Shown here piece after piece: positions 35,228 to 43,204 of a stretch of DNA of 64,000 nt. How positions within the stretch are numbered: position 1 is the stretch's first letter; each line of letters opens with the position of its first letter. The translations under genes and the position numbers were made by a program. Source of the DNA: an uncultured Draconibacterium sp. (GTDB taxonomy: Bacteria; Bacteroidota; Bacteroidia; Bacteroidales; Prolixibacteraceae); NCBI GenBank assembly GCA_947492175.1, contig CANLMQ010000024.1, positions 1 through 64,000 of the forward strand, in the 5' to 3' direction. A model generated the notes under the pieces. That model was not told where the DNA came from. It searched no databases and saw nothing but the letters and a program-made list of their open reading frames with translations.

Positions 35228-35950
35228 ATGACAACCATTGAAGAACCCAAAGAGGCATTTCCTTATACGCCTCCTACTCCCGAAATCAAGGAAAAATACG
35301 CTGAAATTTTTGCCTTAAAAGAGCCTCTAAAAGTGCCCTTTCCAAAACTGTTGTTTGACAAAGCTATAGCCTTGTTTTTTCTTTTGCTGGCCTCACCCAT
35401 ACTTTTGTTGTTGCTTATTTCCAACTGGGTGGAAGGCGTGCTAATACCCGAAAATAAAGGGCCACTTTTCTTTTATTACTACGGAATGAGCCACGGCCGC
35501 AGGTTCAAAAAATGGAAAATCCGGCTGATAAAGGAAAGCTACATCGACAAAGAACTACAGGCACTTGGCGACTGGCATGCATACAAAAACGAATGGATGC
35601 CCGAGGCAAGAACCTATGTCGGTGCTTTTGTCAAAAAATTCTACCTCGATGAAATTCCTCAGTTCTACCTGATCCTCAAAGGCGATATGTCGTTTGTGGG
35701 GCCACGTCCGCTTGCGGTGCATCACTACGACCGCGACCTGGCACAGGGAAATGTCACACGCCGTTTGGTCCGGGGCGGTTTACTTGGCTATGGCCACGTA
35801 CGCAAAGGCACCTCCGAGTTCGGAAAACCCCTGTATGAATACGAATACGTGCATCGCTACCTGCACTACTCCCCTTTTCAACTCCTGATGACTGACCTTT
35901 ATGTTATCTGGCGGGGAATAGCTGTTGTTTTAAAGGGTGGAGGTCATTAA
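35228..35950 (+). CDS. Short bacterial sugar transferase (phosphoglycosyl transferase)
   Basis: A 240-residue protein of the bacterial sugar transferase family (PF02397). One hydrophobic membrane segment (about 46-64) is followed by the catalytic domain with LDEIPQFYLILKGDMSFVGPRP (about 142-163), in which the Asp-Glu pair is the conserved active site. It would transfer a sugar 1-phosphate to undecaprenyl phosphate to start a repeat unit. The large N-terminal four-helix domain of WcaJ-type enzymes is missing. A second such enzyme is encoded at 37918, so the locus may have two initiating activities. Confidence 0.85.
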   Translation: MTTIEEPKEAFPYTPPTPEIKEKYAEIFALKEPLKVPFPKLLFDKAIALFFLLLASPILLLLLISNWVEGVLIPENKGPLFFYYYGMSHGRRFKKWKIRLIKESYIDKELQALGDWHAYKNEWMPEARTYVGAFVKKFYLDEIPQFYLILKGDMSFVGPRPLAVHHYDRDLAQGNVTRRLVRGGLLGYGHVRKGTSEFGKPLYEYEYVHRYLHYSPFQLLMTDLYVIWRGIAVVLKGGGH

Positions 35951-36294
35951 ATAATTAAAGAAATCTTTATTGTCTCACCATCAAATAAAATAGACTACAT
36001 TTTTCTACTTTTAAAAGAGATGTCCTGTTTAAGGAATCTGGACAGATGTACTGAGAGACCTTTAAGGAGATGTTTGGTAAAACTCGTGGATAGCAAACAG
36101 AGTAGTAATGATAAGGAAATTTCGAATGCTAATTAACTAATGTCGATTTTAAACTTCAGCAATACTGCCAATTGGTACCATATTTTGCGTCCAAAACACA
36201 ACCAAGTCTCTCATGTGGAATTTAGGGAAATTAAAACCAACTACTAATACCTAAAAACTAGTAAATAAATAATCAAAAGAATACAAATTTTAAA
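35951..36294. other. Spacer without recognisable feature
   Basis: In this 344-base gap before wzi I see no gene, RNA, clear promoter or strong hairpin. It is AT-rich, and lacks the G/C-rich repeats of the neighbouring spacers. Confidence 0.5.
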
Positions 36295-37713
36295 ATGCAA
36301 ACACTTCAGTTAAAACTTTACATTTTACTGTTGATACTATTAGCTGCATTCACAACAAATGCTCAGGTAATAACAGCTGAATTTAACTCTTTGGCGGGAT
36401 CAAAAGGCCGACTTCCATTCTGGCTGTGGGCCAACCAATTGGGGAAATACGATCCGGGCAGCAATAGCATTCAAAACCTGAATCTCTCTGCTTTTCTCCA
36501 ACAACCGGTAGGCGATTCTGATTTTTCTTACGAGACAGGCATAAATCTGGATTTTCTTCTGGCCGATGATAACGACATCCGCTTTACCAAACTCTTTGGT
36601 GGTATAAACTGGAAGTTCCTACAGGTAAAAGCAGGTACGTTTGCCGAAGAAGAAGTTTTCGCAGGACTTTCTACAACCAATGGTAACCTGGCAAAATCGC
36701 GAAATGCACGTCCCTATCCCAGGATCAGGATAGGTTTTAATCGCTATGTTCCTGTACTTACCCCCTGGTTTTCGGTTTATGGTCATTACGAAGAAGGCCT
36801 GCTAAACGACCACCGGTATGTGGAAAATACACACCTGCACAGCAAAGCGCTCTATTTTCGTTTGGGTACGCCTTCCTCTGTTCAGCTAAGTGCCGGATTA
36901 GAGCATTCGGTAATGTGGGCCGGTACGCACCCCGTTTATGGAAAACTACAGGGCAAAGAAGTTTACTGGGATTATGTAATGGCCAAATCAGGAAATGAAG
37001 AAGCCTTAACAACCGATCAAATCAATGTAATGGGAAATGGTTTTGGCACTTACCAGATTCAGGTACACAAAGACCTGCAAAAACTGGCTGCTACTTTGTA
37101 CATTAGTCATCCTTACGATGACTTTTCCGGTTCGGAATGGGAAAACCGCATCGATAATTTATACGGGCTTTTTATCGCCCTGAAAAAAGAAGCTCCCCTG
37201 GTGAAAAATATTATACTCGAATATTACCATACCAAACACCAAAGTGGCAGCTACCATCAGAAAGTATTCCCCGATGGCTCCATTCATGGCTCCGGATGCG
37301 ACAATTACTTTAATCATGGAGTTTACCGGTCGGGCGTCACCTATCACCAAATGGCCATGGTTAGTCCGCTTTTTGCACCAGTTATCATCAGCGATGGTAT
37401 AAGCATGGGATTTGAGAGTACCCGCTTTTCGGGTTATCATCTTGCCGCTAATGGTTATTTAAACCCAAACCTTGGCTGGAAAGCCATGGGAACCTATTCA
37501 CATCACCTTGGGAAATATGATAGCAACGAAAACAACACCTACAATCCTGCCCGTAAACAAGCGTCCTCTTTGTTACAGCTTAGCTGGAAACTTAAGCACA
37601 TGCCACTTTCGCTAAATATCGAATGTGCTGCTGATTATGGTGCTTTGTACGATGAAGGAACAACAACAATGCGAATGGGCACTAAGTTTTCAATACTATG
37701 GAAAATAAAATAA
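36295..37713 (+). CDS. Capsule assembly Wzi-family outer-membrane protein
   Basis: A 472-residue exported protein with signal peptide 1-23 (ending TNA) and a beta-barrel body of the Wzi family (PF14052): the start LPFWLWANQLGKY and the later SLNIECAADYGALYDEGTTT are characteristic. In Klebsiella and E. coli Wzi is a lectin-like barrel that ties capsule to the cell surface. Here it is located inside the EPS locus between the two phosphoglycosyl transferase genes, so surface attachment of the polymer is the likely role. Confidence 0.87.
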   Translation: MQTLQLKLYILLLILLAAFTTNAQVITAEFNSLAGSKGRLPFWLWANQLGKYDPGSNSIQNLNLSAFLQQPVGDSDFSYETGINLDFLLADDNDIRFTKLFGGINWKFLQVKAGTFAEEEVFAGLSTTNGNLAKSRNARPYPRIRIGFNRYVPVLTPWFSVYGHYEEGLLNDHRYVENTHLHSKALYFRLGTPSSVQLSAGLEHSVMWAGTHPVYGKLQGKEVYWDYVMAKSGNEEALTTDQINVMGNGFGTYQIQVHKDLQKLAATLYISHPYDDFSGSEWENRIDNLYGLFIALKKEAPLVKNIILEYYHTKHQSGSYHQKVFPDGSIHGSGCDNYFNHGVYRSGVTYHQMAMVSPLFAPVIISDGISMGFESTRFSGYHLAANGYLNPNLGWKAMGTYSHHLGKYDSNENNTYNPARKQASSLLQLSWKLKHMPLSLNIECAADYGALYDEGTTTMRMGTKFSILWKIK

Positions 37714-37726
37714 ACACGTTCGAAAG

Positions 37727-37740
37727 AGCCAGAAGCCAGA
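37727..37740. repeat. 7-bp repeat (AGCCAGA x2) and TCCGTCAGCTGGCGGA palindrome
   Basis: Two AGCCAGA heptamers follow wzi. Farther on in the same spacer, at 37851-37866, the imperfect palindrome TCCGTCAGCTGGCGGA repeats the motif seen twice in 34866-34943. Confidence 0.6.
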
Positions 37741-37917
37741 AGCAATCAACACAGCTTCACAGCAAAACAGCATCACAAACAAAGAGCATAGAGCCCCAAA
37801 AAACCGAAACGTTAAACCCGAAACTCTGAACCCAAGCCCCAGCAATATCTTCCGTCAGCTGGCGGATCAGCATAAAACTCAAACTAAAAAATAAACGTTT
37901 ATCAAACATTAACACAA

Positions 37918-39303
37918 ATGAAATCCCGCGAAACTGAACTATTGTACATCTACCTTGCATTTGATTTGTTTCTCTTAAATGCAGCCTTACTGTTTATAGC
38001 CTGGATTGATTTGGAAATCGCTGTCAAAGATTACCACCTGATGAGTTACTATATCCTTCATGGTAACCTGTCGTGGATTATAACCTATGTTGTTTTCTCC
38101 AAAAAGAATCTCTTCCTGCGCGACAATTTTGTCCACCGTATGTGGCGTATAACCAAACGAATGGTCATATTTATAATAGTAGCCGGAGCCATTGCTCACA
38201 CCTTTATTATTGACCATATGTCAAGCCATTTCTTTTTCAAATATTGCCTGCTGCTGTATATTCTTAAAATTGGGGCCTATTGGGTGTTGTATTCCTATTT
38301 GAAATTCAAACGTAGCAAACAGATTCATACCATCCGGGCAGCTATAGTAGGTTGTGTAGAAACAGGTATTGTTTTAAAAGATATTATTCTTAGTAATCCG
38401 AATCTGGGATATAGCTTCTCCGGTTTTATATGCCCCCAAAATGAAGGTATTGATAATTACCTGGGCCATCCCGATAATCTGAACGAACTGATTGATCAAC
38501 ATGATATACACATCCTGTTTTATACCATTTCTTTTTTTGACGGCGACAATGCAGAACAACATGGTAAAGAAGTACTAAAAATGTGCAACCGTAAAGGGGT
38601 TCGGCTAAAATTTGTTCCCACAAACCAGCAATGGTTCAGCCGAAGCCAAAAAATGGAATCAATAGGCGATATGGTAATTATTAATCCCCAGGAGATTCCA
38701 CTCGATAATGTGGCTTTACGACTTCAGAAACGTATTTTTGATCTAGTTTTTTCAGGACTGGTATGTCTTTTACTTTTCTCATGGATGTTTCCTCTTCTTG
38801 CCATTCTTATCAAACTCGATTCGAAAGGACCTGTATTCTTTACTCAGAATCGTACAGGGATTAACAATAAAACCTTTAAATGTTTGAAATTCCGGAGTAT
38901 GAAGGTAAACGACAATGCCGATAAAAAACAAGCCACTGCTGACGATGACAGAATTACCAAACTGGGCCGCTTTTTACGAAAAACAAATATCGACGAATTG
39001 CCACAGTTTTTAAATGTGCTGGCCGGAAATATGTCGGTTGTAGGGCCTCGCCCACATATGCTAAAACACACCAAAGAATATTCTGCACTTATCGACCACT
39101 ACCTGATCAGACACTACGTAAAACCGGGAATAAGCGGCTGGGCACAGGTAAAGGGATACCGGGGAGAAACCAAACAATTAAGCAGTATGGAAAAACGGGT
39201 AAAAGCCGATATGGAGTACATTCAGAATTGGACCTTTACTTGGGATCTGAAAATTATCTGGCTAACCATTTTTGGTAAAAAGGCCTGGAGAAATGCCGGA
39301 TAA
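37918..39303 (+). CDS. Polyprenyl glycosylphosphotransferase (WcaJ-like)
   Basis: A 461-residue membrane protein that starts EPS repeat units by moving hexose 1-phosphate to undecaprenyl phosphate. The N-terminal half has four to five membrane helices and a Rossmann-like CoA-binding-type region (AAIVGCVETG, about 141-150). A reentrant helix (about 275-295) begins the catalytic PF02397 domain with FFTQNRTGINNKTFKCLKFRSM, TNIDELPQFLNVLAGNMSVVGPRP and the final RHYVKPGISGWAQVKGYRGET. It is the last gene of the EPS locus. Sugar specificity (glucose or galactose type) is not fixed by sequence alone. Confidence 0.92.
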   Translation: MKSRETELLYIYLAFDLFLLNAALLFIAWIDLEIAVKDYHLMSYYILHGNLSWIITYVVFSKKNLFLRDNFVHRMWRITKRMVIFIIVAGAIAHTFIIDHMSSHFFFKYCLLLYILKIGAYWVLYSYLKFKRSKQIHTIRAAIVGCVETGIVLKDIILSNPNLGYSFSGFICPQNEGIDNYLGHPDNLNELIDQHDIHILFYTISFFDGDNAEQHGKEVLKMCNRKGVRLKFVPTNQQWFSRSQKMESIGDMVIINPQEIPLDNVALRLQKRIFDLVFSGLVCLLLFSWMFPLLAILIKLDSKGPVFFTQNRTGINNKTFKCLKFRSMKVNDNADKKQATADDDRITKLGRFLRKTNIDELPQFLNVLAGNMSVVGPRPHMLKHTKEYSALIDHYLIRHYVKPGISGWAQVKGYRGETKQLSSMEKRVKADMEYIQNWTFTWDLKIIWLTIFGKKAWRNAG

Positions 39304-39688
39304 ACTACCAATAACGATTCAGGCTCATTACAAAGTTTTAATCAAAAGAATTCCTCGAGGCTTTGCCTCGGGGGGCCATATACTCCCCCCTGAATTTCAG
39401 GGGAGATGTCATCCGGCAGTTGCCGGATGAAAGAAGGGTGAATAATGAAAATCCGATTCCCAGCTTTTGGGTTGAAATAAAGTTGGCGTAATACCCCTTG
39501 GCTCTGCCACGGGGATAGTCAACTTTAAGAATTTTATTTATTGCATAATCCGGGTTAAAACCAAGACTTCAGATAAACATATTATAGGGAAGTGTAAGTT
39601 CTTCAATTACTTATAATTATTAATCCGGTGTAATTTGTTTTAAACGCAAGTAATTTCCAAGGATACAAAAACCAGTATCAAATAACAA
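39304..39688. repeat. Spacer with stacked palindromes at the EPS/Sus boundary
   Basis: The gap between the convergent wcaJ-like and orphan ROK genes has a run of hairpins: CGAGGC/GCCTCG with loop TTT (39356-39370), CCCCTGAA/TTCAGGGG (39387-39403), and a perfect CATCCGGCA/TGCCGGATG (39410-39429). A further CCCCttGGC/GCCacGGGG pairing lies near 39494-39514. None has a clear U-run, but together they may stop transcription from both sides. Confidence 0.55.
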
Positions 39689-40915
39689 TTATTTTTTCAT
39701 GTTGCTAAATAGCTTTTGAAAAAGAATTGCGGTTACTCCTAGCAATCCGGAATGTTTCCAGGTTTTAGAAACAACAATTTTAGTATTGCTTGATATTTGT
39801 TCCAAACAGTATTGATTAACCGCCTGCTGAATGGATGTTAATATGTATTGATTGGCTTCAGAAACAACTCCTCCAACTACAATAATATCCGGATTTAACA
39901 ACTGAATAGTATTTGATAACGCTTTTCCCAATTGTAATCCAACCGTGTTTATCAGTGAAATTGAGAATTCATCTCCTTTTTTAATTGCATAAATGATATC
40001 TTCAATTCGGAGTTCGTCTTCCCTGTCTTTAAATTTTTGAGTTAATTGTGAAACTCTTCCTGCCCGAATAGCCTCTCTCGCTTTCTCCAATATAACATAA
40101 ACCGAAGTAACTGTTTCCAAACAACCACGTTTGCCACAAATACATAATTCTCCATCCTCAACAAACTTAATATGCGACAACTCTCCGGCAAACCCCATTG
40201 TACCATTGTACAATTTATCATCTAAAATCATCCCCAGCCCAAGTCCCCAGTTCCAGTTTATGATAAGTGCATTTGAATGTCCAACAGCTTCACCAAAAAT
40301 ATATTCACCATAAGCCTGCATTCGTGCATCGTTGTTTACAGCAACCAAACGATTAAATTTTGCCTGTATCCTTTTTTTAACATTCTGAAGAGCTTTGTCC
40401 TTTATGGTATAATTTATGCCGTATTTTGCGTCAACCAAACCTGGCATAGCCAGTCCTACTCCATAAACACGATCAGAATCTAATTGATTTTCTTCTATTA
40501 TCTTATTAGCCGCCTGAAATAACTTATCCTCCATTTCAGAATCATCAATATTGGTTTCAACCATTACAATCGGAGCGACCAACTGATTATGAGCATCATA
40601 AATTCCAATCTTTCCATTAAAACGGCCTAATTCGCATGCCACCACAAAAATGCTATCGCTTTTTAAGCCAAAAAGCATTGGCTTTCTTCCCCCCTTCGAC
40701 TTTCCTATTCCTCTCAGTTCAACCAGGTCGTCACTACCCAATTCTTTTAGCAAAGCAATTGCGGTTGGTAAACTCACTCCAAGCTTTTTCCCAATGGATG
40801 TTGCTGATAAAGTATTGTGATGATATAAAAGATGTAAAACCTTTTTTTTACGTCGGTAGTTTTTAAGTTCACTTCCACTTAAATCTACTTCATTAATGTT
40901 TTCGAAAAAAATCAT
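39689..40915 (-). CDS. ROK-family transcriptional regulator (orphan of the array)
   Basis: A 408-residue regulator: a winged HTH at about 36-60 (TSIGKKLGVSLPTAIALLKELG), then a sugar-kinase-like ROK domain. The Zn motif CICGKRGCLE is kept (about 256-265), but the ATP-binding D-x-GGT motif of ROK kinases is replaced by CELGRFNGKIG, so it should be a sugar sensor without kinase activity. Unlike the other three ROK genes of this window, no susC/susD pair follows it; the next gene downstream is the convergent EPS transferase. Its DNA-binding helix is nearly the same as in its paralogues, so it may control the same operators. Confidence 0.9.
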   Translation of the reverse strand: MIFFENINEVDLSGSELKNYRRKKKVLHLLYHHNTLSATSIGKKLGVSLPTAIALLKELGSDDLVELRGIGKSKGGRKPMLFGLKSDSIFVVACELGRFNGKIGIYDAHNQLVAPIVMVETNIDDSEMEDKLFQAANKIIEENQLDSDRVYGVGLAMPGLVDAKYGINYTIKDKALQNVKKRIQAKFNRLVAVNNDARMQAYGEYIFGEAVGHSNALIINWNWGLGLGMILDDKLYNGTMGFAGELSHIKFVEDGELCICGKRGCLETVTSVYVILEKAREAIRAGRVSQLTQKFKDREDELRIEDIIYAIKKGDEFSISLINTVGLQLGKALSNTIQLLNPDIIVVGGVVSEANQYILTSIQQAVNQYCLEQISSNTKIVVSKTWKHSGLLGVTAILFQKLFSNMKK

Positions 40916-41251
40916 ATGTATTTGCTAGCTTAACACAAAACAACAAATAATTAACAAATTCTCAAAATACTTCCCTCAAATATTTTGCCAATATATTTAT
41001 GTTTCATAAAATATCATATAACATGTTTCTCTAAAAACTGCTATACAACTTATTTACAAACATCTATTAAATAGATCAATAATTGAATTTATACACAAAT
41101 AAGAAAAAACGGAAACTATTATTATGTAATAAATAAGGATTTTAACGGAGATAATATATTCTCCAAACAAACTTAAGAAAGTTTTTATGAAAAAAACCGC
41201 CGGACTTTACAGCCCGACGGTATAAGAATCATTTAGCTTTACAAAAATGAT
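40916..41251. other. AT-rich spacer: orphan ROK upstream region and SusD terminator
   Basis: Apart from the hairpin at 41196-41221 this 336-base gap is AT-rich. On the minus strand it has several TATTTTG/TATTTG-like words that could act as -7 boxes for the ROK gene, but no pair with a well-spaced TTTG stands out. No gene is seen. Confidence 0.45.
41196..41221 (-). terminator. Terminator after the first susD gene
   Basis: ACCGcCGG (41196-41203) pairs with CCGaCGGT (41214-41221), one mismatch, next to a run of A at 41191-41196 that becomes U on the minus-strand transcript. It lies about 30 bases past the susD stop at 41252. Confidence 0.8.
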
Positions 41252-43189
41252 TTATTTTTTAGCCCACCAAAGAGGTGTTGTTACCAAATCATCTCCACCC
41301 AGGAGCTGCAAAGCCTGTTCATAACTGGTTGGATTTGTATTCTGCAACGAAACCGGGTAACGTAACCTTTGCGGGAAAAAGTCTCTTTTACTTACCAGCA
41401 CTCCTGTAGGAGTAGCACCTGGTAAATTTGGAAGAATATTTTCAGCTGCAGGGTTTACAAAGAACGGCAATCCCAATCTTCTATGATCATTCCATGCCTC
41501 AAGCGGTTGCCAAGGACAATTGGCAATGTATTTTTGAGTAATAATCTTAGTTAACACATCATTATTTGTTTCCGATCCAAAATTATCAGGATACTCGTAT
41601 GTAATTGTACCAGCTGTTTTGGTATAAGGATCGTAATTGCTGATTGTATAATCTGCAGCTTCCGCAGTATGATCAAAATTAACTGAAGTACCCACCCTGC
41701 TATAGTCAGTTGAAGCCAGATAGTCATCAGCAAACTGTGATAACCCATTATATTCAAAACTTATACGTACTCCATTTTCATAGTGTTCTTTTGCTGTACC
41801 TCCTGTATTCCAGCCATAAGTAGCAGCTTCTGCCAACAGGAAGTAGGTTTCCCAAGGTCCAAACCAAACTCTTTCTGTAGGACCAACGTGATAAACGTTC
41901 GAAATATGTGGTTGATTGTATGAATAATACAAAACATCAGTTCTTGAGCTTTTTTCTCCAGAACTACCGTTGGTAAATGTATTAAAACTATACCTGGAAC
42001 TAAATCTTGCAGTATCGCCTGCAACATTCCAAACTTTTACATTATATGAATCACCCGAAGGATCGTACCGGAACATGACCGTGCCATCGTCGTAACCTGG
42101 AATTGCAAACATTTTAAGGATACGCGGATCAATTTTATCAGGAATCCCATCAAAGAAATGTCCTTTGGCAGGATGGTTAACCGCAGTTGCAATATTATCG
42201 GGTAAATATAAACCCAAATAATCATGCACCGATTTAACATGTAAGTCAAAAGTCTCCGAAGTGATGCCATGCACCGAAGTTCCTGCAACTGTTGCAACAT
42301 CTCTTGACTCCACACCTCCTAATCCAAAAGTAATATTCGACATAGTAGCTGTAAGAAATTGTCTGTTCCACGGACGAGACATTACACGCGTAAGATCTTT
42401 CCAACCACCATCTTCAGGAACAGTAGGCATACTTTCAAGTGTACTTACAAAGCCCGACATTCCTCCTGCATCACTTACTGCCTTTTCGAAAGCGGTTTTG
42501 GCATATGACGACTCAGCTTCTGACAAACGCATGGCAAAACGCAAACGTAAAGAGTTCGCATACTGTTTCCAGTTTACAACATCAAATCCCATCATATAAT
42601 CGTAGTCTGCAACACTCGACATATCTACGTTTCCATCTAGTTTGCTATGGGCATCCTCCAGTTCTTCGATAATAAAATGGTAAATATCCTGAAGACTGTA
42701 CGAATCGGGATTTTCGCCCATGAATGCATTGATTGATGGATTAGGTCCGAAGTTATCACTTACTTCACTAATCAGGTAAGCTCTCCAGATACGTGCAATT
42801 TGAACCAGATTATTGGTATACGAATAGGCAGTTCCGTCATCCATGGAAGCTGTTCCCAAAGTAATAGCCTGTTGCGCCAGGTTAATCCAGGTACCCACGT
42901 AATCTTTCCAGTAGTCTTCCGACCAACCGTTTATATCGCTACCGGTTATTGCATAACCACCGGTTTCGTAATGCGCAGCTGCTTTCCAGTTCAGGATAAA
43001 CATCCGCTCGGCAATATGCGGATTTTGCTGTGCTTTCATTATTGAATTATTGATCAGATATTCAATCTGAACCTTATCGGGCCCCACTGCAGTAGGACTT
43101 GTATTTATTTCCTCAAAATCGCTACAAGCAGCCAAAAATACTAATGAGAAAATTGCAATTATTGATTGTATAAATTTCTTATTTTTCAT
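41252..43189 (-). CDS. SusD/RagB-like nutrient-binding outer-membrane lipoprotein (unit 1)
   Basis: A 645-residue lipoprotein with lipobox LAAC (Cys22) and the SusD-type start SDFEEINTSPTAV. The internal ANSLRLRFAMRLSEAE helix is typical of the TPR-like scaffold of this family, and the LLAEAATYGW segment of its C-terminal half. The early FEEINTSP signature points to the SusD-like_2 subgroup (PF12771, by recall). It caps the SusC channel, whose gene ends 15 bases upstream, and binds substrate on the cell surface. Ligand unknown. A terminator follows at 41196. Confidence 0.9.
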   Translation of the reverse strand: MKNKKFIQSIIAIFSLVFLAACSDFEEINTSPTAVGPDKVQIEYLINNSIMKAQQNPHIAERMFILNWKAAAHYETGGYAITGSDINGWSEDYWKDYVGTWINLAQQAITLGTASMDDGTAYSYTNNLVQIARIWRAYLISEVSDNFGPNPSINAFMGENPDSYSLQDIYHFIIEELEDAHSKLDGNVDMSSVADYDYMMGFDVVNWKQYANSLRLRFAMRLSEAESSYAKTAFEKAVSDAGGMSGFVSTLESMPTVPEDGGWKDLTRVMSRPWNRQFLTATMSNITFGLGGVESRDVATVAGTSVHGITSETFDLHVKSVHDYLGLYLPDNIATAVNHPAKGHFFDGIPDKIDPRILKMFAIPGYDDGTVMFRYDPSGDSYNVKVWNVAGDTARFSSRYSFNTFTNGSSGEKSSRTDVLYYSYNQPHISNVYHVGPTERVWFGPWETYFLLAEAATYGWNTGGTAKEHYENGVRISFEYNGLSQFADDYLASTDYSRVGTSVNFDHTAEAADYTISNYDPYTKTAGTITYEYPDNFGSETNNDVLTKIITQKYIANCPWQPLEAWNDHRRLGLPFFVNPAAENILPNLPGATPTGVLVSKRDFFPQRLRYPVSLQNTNPTSYEQALQLLGGDDLVTTPLWWAKK

Positions 43190-43204
43190 TTTTCCTCCTC
43201 CTCA

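Noticed and set aside
41551..42315. Alternative minus-strand frames of 68-92 codons inside the first susD gene
   Set aside because: They lie in another frame of a well-supported SusD gene and have biased, low-complexity composition.
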